DNA of 6,846 bases from assembly GCA_012035435.1 (NCBI GenBank), contig JAAUPH010000132.1, positions 1-6,846 of the forward strand, given 5' to 3'. Position 1 is the first letter of the stretch. Every line of letters starts with the position of its first letter. This document shows, piece by piece, positions 1 through 5,608 of the stretch. Source of the DNA: Sphingopyxis sp. Lineage in GTDB: Bacteria > Pseudomonadota > Alphaproteobacteria > Sphingomonadales > Sphingomonadaceae. The translations under genes and the position numbers were made by a program. The notes under the pieces were generated by a model. It was not told the origin of the DNA. It ran no database searches and saw only the letters and a list, made by a program, of their open reading frames with translations.

Positions 1-1
1 T

Positions 2-370
2 CGCGGCCAGACGCATAACCAGGCACGGCTGCCAAATAGCGAACAGCAATTGGTTGGCCTGAGCGCGAAATTGGAGCAAGACGTATTGGCTATCGACCTG
101 ATCGACCGGCGCGTGACCCGGCTGGACCGCCCGATCCGCCTGCCCCTGCGCGAATATGACCTGCTGACCCAGCTTGCGCGCGTGCCCGACCGGATTGTCG
201 CGCGCGACGCGCTATGGCGGGCGGTGTGGAAGATTGATTTCGATCCTGGTACCAATCGGATCGAGGTGCATATGTCGCGCCTGCGTGCACGGATAGACCG
301 GGGCTTTGGCTGGCCGATGCTCTTTACGGTGCGCGGATATGGCTATGGCCTGCGCTCGGCGCGCGCTTGA
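2..370 (+). CDS. OmpR/PhoB-family response regulator, C-terminal DNA-binding part (5' end outside window)
   Basis: The reading frame is open from the first bases to a TGA at 368-370, giving 122 visible residues, so the true start and the receiver domain lie upstream; the in-frame TTG at 50 is not a credible start. The visible part is a winged-helix Trans_reg_C domain: a short linker, then LPLREYDLLTQLARVPDRIV (helix 1 with the family's xExxLLxxLA pattern), ALWRAVW, then DPGTNRIEVHMSRLRARID (the recognition helix with the family's N-x-x-x-V-H-x-S-R-L-R signature), and the terminal hairpin FTVRGYGYGL. Such proteins bind tandem direct repeats in promoters after phosphorylation by a partner histidine kinase. 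The partner kinase is not seen; it may lie upstream. The gene has the same orientation as the catabolic operon 62 bp downstream, so read-through or regulation of that operon is possible but unproven. Confidence 0.88.
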   Translation, partial: RGQTHNQARLPNSEQQLVGLSAKLEQDVLAIDLIDRRVTRLDRPIRLPLREYDLLTQLARVPDRIVARDALWRAVWKIDFDPGTNRIEVHMSRLRARIDRGFGWPMLFTVRGYGYGLRSARA

Positions 371-420
371 CGATGGGTTTCCGTCCGCTACTCATTTGCT
401 TCAACAGCGAAACAAAGTGA

Positions 421-426
421 GAGAGG
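421..426 (+). promoter_or_regulatory. Ribosome binding site of the acyl-CoA ligase gene
   Basis: A purine-rich GAGAGG (part of GTGAGAGAGG) sits 6 nt before the ATG at 433 and supports that start. The 62-bp gap from 371 to 432 presumably carries the operon promoter, but I see no convincing -35/-10 pair or operator palindrome in it. Confidence 0.6.
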
Positions 427-432
427 CGAATC

Positions 433-1965
433 ATGCACCCCAGCGTTCACGCGCGTGCCAACCCCGACAAGCCTGCGGTCATCGTCGCCGAAACGGGGGA
501 GACGATCAGCTTTGGCGCGATGGACGCGGCATCGAACCGCGCGGCACAATTGTTCCGTTCGCACGGATTGCACCACGAAGATGTGGTGGCCTTCATGCTC
601 GACAATACCCCGCATTATTATGGGCTGGTGTGGGGAGCCCAGCGCGCGGGGCTGCGCTATGTCTGTATCTCTCCGCGGCTGACGCAGGATGAGACCGACT
701 ATATCCTCGAAAATTCGGGCGCGCGGATGCTGGTGGTGTCGGCGAGCCTGGGCGATGCCGCGCTGGCGCTGACCGCCGATGTCGAACGTTTTGTGCTGGG
801 CGGCGCGATCACCGGGTTCGCCAGCTGGGAGGATGCGGCCGCGTCGATGCCCAATACTCCGGTGGCGGACGAGCGCGCGGGCACCGACATGCTCTATAGC
901 TCGGGGACGACCGGGCGGCCCAAGGGTGTGTGCGTGCCGCTACCCGCCGAACCAGCGATTGATGCGCCGAATCCGCTGGTCGCGCTTGCATCGATGGTGT
1001 TCGGGATCAATGCGGACAGCATCTATCTGTCACCGGCACCGCTCTACCATGCCGCACCGCTGCGCTGGTCGATGACGATCCACCGGCTGGGCGGCACCGT
1101 TGTGCTGATGAAGAAATTCGATCCCGAAGGCGCGCTCGCCGCCATCGAACGCTACAAGTGCAACAGTTCGCAGTTCGTGCCGACGCACTTTGTGCGGATG
1201 CTGAAGCTGCCATTTGAGGTTCGTGCGCGCTATGACGTGTCGTCCATGAAATGCGCGATCCACGCCGCCGCGCCGTGCCCGATCCCGGTGAAGGCGGCGA
1301 TGATCGACTGGTGGGGGCCGGTGCTGCTGGAATATTATGCGGGGTCCGAGGGCAACGGCATGACCTTTGTGAACAGCCACGACTGGCTGACACATCAGGG
1401 GACAGTCGGCCGCCCGATCCTGGGCATTGTGCACATCATGGCGGAGGACAATGAAACCGAAGTGCCGGTGGGTCAGGAAGGCACGGTCTTTTTTGAAAGC
1501 GAACAGACGTTCGAATATCATGACGATCCGGAGAAGACGAAATCGAGCCGGAACAGCAAGGGCTGGTCGACGCTGGGCGATGTCGGACGGGTCGATGAAG
1601 AGGGCTTCCTGTACCTCACCGATCGCAAAAGCTTCATGATCATTTCGGGCGGGGTAAATATCTATCCGCAGGAAATCGAAAATCACCTCGTCACCCATCC
1701 GCGTGTTGCCGATGTCGCAGTGGTAGGCGGCCCGCATGACGAGATGGGCGAGGAAGTGATTGCGGTGATTCAGCCCGCCGACATGGCCGATGCGACCGAC
1801 GATTTCCGCGCCGAGCTCATCGCCTTTGCGCGCGAAAAATTGTCGGGCGTGAAAATTCCGCGCCGCGTTGATTTTATGGAGGCGCTGCCGCGGCATGACA
1901 CCGGCAAGCTGTATAAGCGGCTGCTGCGCGATCAATATTGGGCGAAGGACAAGGCTGCGGGCTGA
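433..1965 (+). CDS. AMP-forming acyl-CoA ligase (ANL superfamily)
   Basis: This 510-residue enzyme should activate a carboxylic acid with ATP to an acyl-adenylate and then transfer it to CoA in the cytoplasm. Adenylation-domain motifs appear in order: the P-loop YSSGTTGRPKG (residues 155-165), PAPLYHAAPL (201-210), YYAGSEG (301-307, equivalent to the usual YGxTE), STLGDVGRVDEEGFLYLTDR (379-398) with the ribose-binding Asp383, the hinge after Asp397-Arg398, then the small C-terminal domain with GGVNIYPQEIE and a catalytic lysine, Lys492, in RHDTGKLYKR. Length is near the short end for the family (about 500-560 residues) but every core motif is present. The start MHPSVHARANPDKPAV is supported by the upstream ribosome binding site. 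It is the first gene of the operon, 22 nt before the P450. The acid substrate cannot be read from sequence; a fatty, terpenoid or steroid-side-chain acid produced after P450 oxidation is plausible inference. Confidence 0.93.
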   Translation: MHPSVHARANPDKPAVIVAETGETISFGAMDAASNRAAQLFRSHGLHHEDVVAFMLDNTPHYYGLVWGAQRAGLRYVCISPRLTQDETDYILENSGARMLVVSASLGDAALALTADVERFVLGGAITGFASWEDAAASMPNTPVADERAGTDMLYSSGTTGRPKGVCVPLPAEPAIDAPNPLVALASMVFGINADSIYLSPAPLYHAAPLRWSMTIHRLGGTVVLMKKFDPEGALAAIERYKCNSSQFVPTHFVRMLKLPFEVRARYDVSSMKCAIHAAAPCPIPVKAAMIDWWGPVLLEYYAGSEGNGMTFVNSHDWLTHQGTVGRPILGIVHIMAEDNETEVPVGQEGTVFFESEQTFEYHDDPEKTKSSRNSKGWSTLGDVGRVDEEGFLYLTDRKSFMIISGGVNIYPQEIENHLVTHPRVADVAVVGGPHDEMGEEVIAVIQPADMADATDDFRAELIAFAREKLSGVKIPRRVDFMEALPRHDTGKLYKRLLRDQYWAKDKAAG

Positions 1966-1975
1966 ACTGCCTCAT

Positions 1976-1983
1976 AGGAGAGG
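1976..1983 (+). promoter_or_regulatory. Ribosome binding site that fixes the P450 start
   Basis: AGGAGAGG ends 4 nt before the ATG at 1988 and is a strong Shine-Dalgarno match. The frame is open further upstream to 1868, but that stretch lies inside the ligase gene and does not resemble a P450 N-terminus. Confidence 0.75.
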
Positions 1984-1987
1984 ACGA

Positions 1988-3226
1988 ATGACCCAGGTGC
2001 TGGACCGCATAATATCCGACCCCTTCGACATGACCGATCCGGCGCTGTACGCCGAGGATCGCTGGCAGGAACCGTTCCGCCGTCACCGCGCCGAAGCTCC
2101 GATCCACAAGGTTGAACAGAGCTATTTCGGGCCGCACTGGTCGGTCGCGACATACAAGCCGATCGTGCATATCGAGGCGCTGCCAAAAGTCTTTTCCTCA
2201 TCCTGGGAATATGGCGGCATCACGGTGGCGTTCGATACCGAGCGTTCGAATGACAGCGAACTGCGGATGCCCAATTTCATTGCACAGGATCCCCCGATCC
2301 ACACGGCGCAGCGCCGCACGGTCGCCCCCGCCTTCGGCCCGGGCGAAGTCGCGGTGATGAAAGCCGAAGTGCAGCAACGGACGGGCGCGCTGCTTGACGC
2401 TCTGCCGATCGGCGAAACTTTCGACTGGGTTGAGAAAGTCTCAATCGAACTGACCACCGGGATGCTCGCAAAGCTGTTCGATTTTCCCTGGGACGAGCGC
2501 CACAACCTGACCCGCTGGTCAGATATGGGCGGCGATATCGAGCTGATCCGCAGTCCGGTGGGACGGCCGGTACGTTCGGCGGCCATGTATGAAATGGGGG
2601 CTGCATTTTCGGTGCTGTGGCAGGAAAAAGCCAAGGCGCCGGGTAAAGACCTGATCTCGATCATGCTCCAGTCCGATGCGATGAATCACATGAGCGAGCA
2701 GGAGTTTATGGGCAACCTCATCCTGCTGATCGTCGGCGGGAATGACACCACGCGCAACACCATGTCGGCCTATGCCTACGGTTTGTCGCAGTTCCCCGAC
2801 GAGCGCGCGAAGCTGGAGGCCGATCCGTCGCTGATCCCCAATGCGGTGAGCGAAATCATCCGCTGGCAAACGCCGCTGGCGCATATGCGCCGCACCGTGA
2901 CCGAGGATGTAGAGGTGGACGGCGCGCAGATGAAAAAGGGCGACAAGGTTGTGCTCTGGTATGTCTCGGCCAACCGCGATGAGAGCATCTTCACCGATCC
3001 CGACAAGATCATCGTCGACCGCGACAATGCGCGGCGGCATCTGGCCTTTGGCTATGGCATCCACCGCTGTGTCGGCGCGCGGGTGGCCGAGGTGCAGCTG
3101 GTCGTGCTGCTGGAGGAAATGGCCCGGCGGCGGCTGCGGGTGCACGCGGTCGCGGAACCCGAACGGGTCCCCGCCTGTTTCGTTCATGGTTACAAGCATT
3201 TGCCCGTACAATTGGAGCGCTATTGA
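1988..3226 (+). CDS. Cytochrome P450, CYP153-like (probable terminal hydroxylase)
   Basis: A 412-residue soluble bacterial class I P450 with no membrane anchor. Hallmarks: helix-C region DPPIHTAQRRTV (101-112), I-helix oxygen-activation motif GGNDTT (250-255), ExxR at Glu289-Arg292 in SEIIRWQTPL, and the heme-ligand loop FGYGIHRCVG (354-363) with Cys361 as the thiolate ligand. Stretches such as SIELTTGMLAKLFDFPWDER, LIVGGNDTTRNTMS, VSEIIRWQTPLAHMRR and KGDKVVLWYVSANRD match what I remember of CYP153A alkane hydroxylases closely. That family hydroxylates the terminal carbon of alkanes, fatty acids and some terpenes, and can epoxidise alkenes. It needs electrons from a ferredoxin and a ferredoxin reductase, often encoded beside CYP153A genes but absent here. 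The segment around residues 180-200 is the part least like CYP153A6 as I recall it and may bear on substrate choice. The stop codon overlaps the next gene's start. Family is confident; the substrate is not known. Confidence 0.93.
   Translation: MTQVLDRIISDPFDMTDPALYAEDRWQEPFRRHRAEAPIHKVEQSYFGPHWSVATYKPIVHIEALPKVFSSSWEYGGITVAFDTERSNDSELRMPNFIAQDPPIHTAQRRTVAPAFGPGEVAVMKAEVQQRTGALLDALPIGETFDWVEKVSIELTTGMLAKLFDFPWDERHNLTRWSDMGGDIELIRSPVGRPVRSAAMYEMGAAFSVLWQEKAKAPGKDLISIMLQSDAMNHMSEQEFMGNLILLIVGGNDTTRNTMSAYAYGLSQFPDERAKLEADPSLIPNAVSEIIRWQTPLAHMRRTVTEDVEVDGAQMKKGDKVVLWYVSANRDESIFTDPDKIIVDRDNARRHLAFGYGIHRCVGARVAEVQLVVLLEEMARRRLRVHAVAEPERVPACFVHGYKHLPVQLERY
3214..3217 (+). promoter_or_regulatory. Ribosome binding site of the GST gene
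   Basis: GGAG lies 8 nt before the ATG at 3226, inside the P450's last codons. It favours the ATG at 3226 over the TTG at 3223, because the resulting N-terminus MIDLYYWPTPNG aligns residue for residue with E. coli YfcG. Confidence 0.6.
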
Positions 3227-3918
3227 TGATCGATCTTTACTATTGGCCGACGCCCAATGGGTGGAAGATCAGCATCGCGCTGGAGGAGATGGGGCTCGAT
3301 TACCGCGTGCACGGCGTGAACATCGGCGCGGGCGAGCAGTTCAAACCGGAGTTTCTGGCGATCAGCCCCAACAACAGGATGCCCGCGATGGTGGATCATG
3401 ACCCGCCGGGGGGTGGCGAGCCGGTAAGCGTGTTCGAAACCGGGGCGATCCTGCTTTATCTTGCGGAGAAAACCGGGCGATATATGCCCAGCGACTTGCG
3501 CGGCCGGGTCCGCGTGACCGAATGGCTGATGTGGCAGATGGGCGGGCTGGGTCCGATGTTCGGGCAGGACGGGCATTTCAAACTTTATGCGCCCGAGAAA
3601 ATCCCTTATGCTATCAGCCGCTATGACGCCGAGTGCAAGCGGCTGCTCGGCGTCCTCGACCGGCAGCTTGCCAAGACCGGCGATTGTGTTGCGGGCGATT
3701 ATTCGATTGCCGACATGGCGATCTTTCCATGGGTCGCGACCACCAAAGCGCGCGATATCGACCGCAGTGAATTTGCCCATGTGAACAGTTGGTTTGAACG
3801 GCTGCGCGCACGCCCAGCGGTCGACAAGGGGATGGAGCTGCACAAGGAATGGCGCAGCAGCGGCGCGCAAAATGATGCCAAGGCGCGCGAAATATTGTTC
3901 GGGATCAAGGCGATATGA
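3226..3918 (+). CDS. Glutathione transferase, Nu-class/YfcG-like (disulfide-bond reductase type)
   Basis: The 230-residue protein has a thioredoxin-fold N-terminal domain (about 1-85) and an all-helical C-terminal domain. The N-terminus MIDLYYWPTPNG carries Thr9 and Asn11, the residues that contact glutathione sulfur in E. coli YfcG in place of a catalytic Tyr or Ser. FLAISPNNRMPAMVDH (43-58) includes the cis-proline turn, FETGAILLYLAEKTG (70-84) holds the glutathione-binding Glu-Thr pair, and DYSIADMA (158-165) is the helix N-capping box. YfcG and YghU bind GSSG/GSH and reduce disulfides; related proteins act on hydroperoxides or serve inside catabolic clusters. The start ATG shares one base with the P450 stop (TGATG), so translation is probably coupled. 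The C-terminal ~25 residues extend past the usual YfcG core. Its role is inferred: handling a glutathione conjugate or an oxidised product from the P450 step, or protecting against oxidative uncoupling. Confidence 0.9.
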   Translation: MIDLYYWPTPNGWKISIALEEMGLDYRVHGVNIGAGEQFKPEFLAISPNNRMPAMVDHDPPGGGEPVSVFETGAILLYLAEKTGRYMPSDLRGRVRVTEWLMWQMGGLGPMFGQDGHFKLYAPEKIPYAISRYDAECKRLLGVLDRQLAKTGDCVAGDYSIADMAIFPWVATTKARDIDRSEFAHVNSWFERLRARPAVDKGMELHKEWRSSGAQNDAKAREILFGIKAI

Positions 3919-4535
3919 CCGCCGACCGGATCGAATTTTTCTATGACCTGTCCAGTCCTTGGACTTGCCTGGCGTTCCACAACCTGGACGGGGTGATGGC
4001 GCGCACGGGGGCGAGCGTGAAGCTCCGTCCGATCCTGGTCGGCGGGGTGTTCAATGCGGTCAATCCGGCGGTCTATGCCGCGCGTGAGCAAGTCGACAAT
4101 CGGCGCCTGCAGCATAGCTGGAAGGTGCTGAACGATTGGGCCGCGCTGGCGGGCGTGCCCATGAATTTCCCGTCGGTCTATCATCCTGCGAAGAGCGTCA
4201 ACGCGATGCGGTTCTGCTGCGCGCTGGAGGATGATCCGGCAGGGCTGGCGGCGTTCACGCGCCAGGCCTTTGCACGCTATTTTGGCGCGCAGGAGAATCT
4301 GGATAACCCCGATATGCTGGTCGCAGCGGCCAATTCGGCGGGGCTCGACGGTACCGCGCTGCTGACACTCAGCGTGAGCGATCCGGTCAAAATGCGGCTG
4401 CGCACCAACACCGACGAACTGATTGAGCGCGGCGGCTATGGTTCGCCCACCATCTTTGTCGACGGCAGCGACATGTATTTCGGCAATGACCAGCTGCCGC
4501 TGGTCGAAGCGGCGCTGACGAGGGGCAAGCCATGA
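3915..4535 (+). CDS. DsbA-fold 2-hydroxychromene-2-carboxylate isomerase-like protein (kappa-class GST family)
   Basis: This 206-residue protein starts at the ATG of an ATGA overlap with the GST stop, with a weak AAGG at 3907-3910. Its N-terminal strand and turn, IEFFYDLSSPWTCLAF (6-21), is the family's FYFDxxSPxSYLA motif; Ser14 before Pro15 corresponds to the glutathione-activating serine of HCCA isomerase and mitochondrial kappa GST. RPILVGGVF (38-46), the NDWAALAGVPMNFP block (73-86), the cis-proline motif GSPTIFVDG (176-184) and FGND (189-192) are all in place. There is no CXXC, so it is not an oxidative DsbA, and no signal peptide, so it is cytoplasmic. Known members isomerise ring-opened naphthalene-pathway intermediates using glutathione. 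The rest of a naphthalene pathway is absent here, so a glutathione-dependent cis-trans isomerisation or conjugation in another pathway is more likely. The exact reaction is unknown. Confidence 0.88.
   Translation: MTADRIEFFYDLSSPWTCLAFHNLDGVMARTGASVKLRPILVGGVFNAVNPAVYAAREQVDNRRLQHSWKVLNDWAALAGVPMNFPSVYHPAKSVNAMRFCCALEDDPAGLAAFTRQAFARYFGAQENLDNPDMLVAAANSAGLDGTALLTLSVSDPVKMRLRTNTDELIERGGYGSPTIFVDGSDMYFGNDQLPLVEAALTRGKP
4520..4525 (+). promoter_or_regulatory. Ribosome binding site of the crotonase gene
   Basis: GAGGGG lies 6 nt before the ATG at 4532, within the end of the upstream gene. It supports the start at the ATGA overlap. Confidence 0.6.
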
Positions 4536-5335
4536 ACGATCGTGTGACCATCACCATGGTGGATGGCGGCATCGCCGATGTCCGCTTTAATCGTCCCGAC
4601 AAGATGAATGCGCTTGATCCTGCGCAGTGGGATGCGATTGCTCATGCCTTGGATCAGCTCGCCGCCATGCCGGGGCTGCGCGTCGTGGTTCTCTCGGGCG
4701 AGGGGCGCGCCTTTTGCGCCGGGCTCGACCTTGGCAGCATGGCGGGGGACCGTGATCCGGGGACCAGCAGCACCGGGCATAGCCTGGCCGACCGGACGCG
4801 CGGGATCGCCAATCATGCGCAATATGTTGCGTGGGGCTGGCGCGAGCTGCCGGTGCCGGTCATCATGGCGGTGCACGGCGTGGCGTTCGGTGCGGGCAGT
4901 CAGATCATGGCGGCCGCCGACATTCGCATCGTGCACCCCGATACGCGCATCGCGATTATGGAGATGAAATGGGGACTGGTGCCTGATGTCGCCGGCATGC
5001 CGCTGTGGCGCACTCAGGTTGCCGACGATGTGCTGCGCGAGCTTATCTATACCAACCGGATATTTGATGGGAATGAGGCCAAGGCGCTGGGCTTTGCGAC
5101 GCATGTGGCCGACGATCCGCTGGCGAAAGCGATGGCACTGGCGCAGGTGATTTCCGGCAAGAATCCGCATGCGGTGCGCGGGGCCAAACGCCTTTGCAAT
5201 CTTGCGGCGCATGCGAGCGACGCCGAACTGCTGCAGGCCGAGAGCGACGAGCAAATCCGGGTCATCCGCACACCCAACCAGATTGAGGCGGTGATGGCGG
5301 AAATGCAGAACCGCCCGCCGGTGTTTTTCGATTAG
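4532..5335 (+). CDS. Crotonase-fold enoyl-CoA hydratase/isomerase family protein
   Basis: The 267-residue length is typical of single-domain crotonases. Fold landmarks: VRFNRPDKMNALD (17-29) for CoA binding, the first oxyanion-hole segment GRAFCAGLDL (58-67), and the second at VHGVAFGAGSQIMAAADIRI (114-133). Aligned by eye with rat mitochondrial enoyl-CoA hydratase, the first catalytic glutamate (E144) is replaced by Gln124, while the second (E164) is kept as Glu144 in IMEMKWGLVPD. Asp152 matches Asp204 of dienoyl-CoA isomerase. Canonical two-glutamate hydration is therefore doubtful, and a one-base isomerase or other crotonase reaction is at least as likely. The C-terminal helices carry the acyl-proximal LCNLAAHASDAELLQAESDE region. 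It is the last gene of the operon, coupled by a 4-nt ATGA overlap, and fits processing of the CoA thioester made by the ligase. The double-bond position and the substrate are unknown. Confidence 0.92.
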   Translation: MNDRVTITMVDGGIADVRFNRPDKMNALDPAQWDAIAHALDQLAAMPGLRVVVLSGEGRAFCAGLDLGSMAGDRDPGTSSTGHSLADRTRGIANHAQYVAWGWRELPVPVIMAVHGVAFGAGSQIMAAADIRIVHPDTRIAIMEMKWGLVPDVAGMPLWRTQVADDVLRELIYTNRIFDGNEAKALGFATHVADDPLAKAMALAQVISGKNPHAVRGAKRLCNLAAHASDAELLQAESDEQIRVIRTPNQIEAVMAEMQNRPPVFFD

Positions 5336-5343
5336 AGCGTTTT

Positions 5344-5347
5344 CTAG
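5344..5347. repeat. Left flanking CTAG (presumed target site, with copy at 5609-5612)
   Basis: CTAG borders the element at 5344-5347 and again at 5609-5612. It may be a 4-bp duplication of CTAG, or a TA duplication inside CTAG as in IS630-type insertion; with a TA duplication the inverted repeats grow by one base at each end. Sequence alone does not decide between them. Confidence 0.7.
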
Positions 5348-5377
5348 GGTCAGGACCCATTAAATGCACGTTCGAGG
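5348..5377 (+). repeat. Left terminal inverted repeat
   Basis: It begins GGTCAGGACCCATTAAATGC and ends in CGTTCGAGG. Against the reverse complement of 5579-5608 it differs at three positions (element positions 1, 12 and 21), two of them pyrimidine or purine transitions inside an otherwise identical run. Confidence 0.88.
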
Positions 5378-5378
5378 C

Positions 5379-5475
5379 GTCAAAATGGCGAAGATATCGG
5401 AGGGAAATGTCCGCAGTCAGGTAGTTTATCTACCTGCAAGGGCATTTCGCTGCGAGATCAAAGCCATTTTGACGT
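5379..5475. repeat. Internal long imperfect hairpin 1 of the element
   Basis: The arm 5379-5424 is the imperfect inverted complement of 5430-5475 around a TTTAT loop at 5425-5429. The tip is a perfect 7-bp stem, CAGGTAG/CTACCTG (5418-5424 with 5430-5436). The base is a perfect 12-bp stem, CGTCAAAATGGC against GCCATTTTGACG. Between them are shorter matched blocks such as GAAATG/CATTTC. A transcript would fold into a long stem-loop, but no T-run follows, so it is not a classical intrinsic terminator. Confidence 0.75.
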
Positions 5476-5488
5476 CCTTCGGATTTGA

Positions 5489-5572
5489 CCCATTTTGCCC
5501 ATGGCGGCGTCGGACAGCCTTGAGATATCTTCATATCCCTTCGGCTTTCCTCCTAGCCCTGAGCAAAATGGC
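5489..5572. repeat. Internal imperfect hairpin 2 of the element
   Basis: A second, weaker inverted pair is centred on GATAT-CTTC-ATATC (5524-5537). Its outer arms contain CCATTTTGC at 5490-5498 and GCAAAATGG at 5563-5571, with patchy complementarity between. Together with hairpin 1 it gives the element a two-lobed palindromic layout. Confidence 0.6.
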
Positions 5573-5578
5573 CTCAAA

Positions 5579-5608
5579 CCTCGAACGCGCATTTAATAGG
5601 TCCTGACT
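5579..5608 (-). repeat. Right terminal inverted repeat
   Basis: Read on the minus strand it begins AGTCAGGACCTATTAAATGC and ends in CGTTCGAGG, matching the left end at 27 of 30 positions. It directly abuts the stop codon of the minus-strand DUF1343 gene. Confidence 0.88.

Larger units (their letters stand above)
5348..5608. mobile_element. MITE-like non-autonomous insertion element, ~261 bp
   Basis: Three signs mark this as a small transposable element. First, ~30-bp terminal inverted repeats at 5348-5377 and 5579-5608 match at 27 of 30 positions by my alignment. Second, CTAG flanks both ends. Third, it has no gene of its own that resembles a transposase. A hand count over 5401-5520 gives 63 G+C of 120, visibly lower than the coding DNA around it. 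The interior folds into two large hairpins (listed separately) around four copies of a CAAAATGG-type motif in alternating orientation. It separates two convergent genes and fills the whole space between them except 12 bp. Mobilisation in trans by a transposase of an IS630- or IS5-type relative elsewhere in the genome is inference. Confidence 0.85.

Noticed and set aside
1030..1935. A 301-codon minus-strand frame opposite the acyl-CoA ligase gene
   Set aside because: Long antisense frames are common in G+C-rich genes; the composition is rich in His and Arg with no family motif, and the plus-strand gene is unmistakable.
1868..1987. A 40-codon upstream extension of the P450 reading frame
   Set aside because: It lies within the ligase gene, gives a non-P450-like N-terminus, and the strong ribosome binding site at 1976-1983 fits the ATG at 1988.
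2519..3211. A 230-codon minus-strand frame opposite the P450 gene
   Set aside because: Same shadow effect; the plus strand carries the I-helix, ExxR and heme-loop motifs across the same region.
5336..5343. AGCGTTTT next to the element, recalling the start of a palindromic repeat seen in Rhizobiales-type genomes
   Set aside because: The match is only about ten bases and no palindrome follows; the sequence runs straight into the element's CTAG.
5418..5436. Perfect CAGGTAG/CTACCTG stem as an intrinsic terminator
   Set aside because: No T-run follows (CAAGGGC comes next); it is the tip of the element's larger hairpin.
5364..5606. An 80-codon plus-strand frame, ATG to stop, spanning the MITE-like element
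   Set aside because: It starts inside the left inverted repeat and ends inside the right one, its protein resembles no family I know, and the palindromic layout explains the sequence better.
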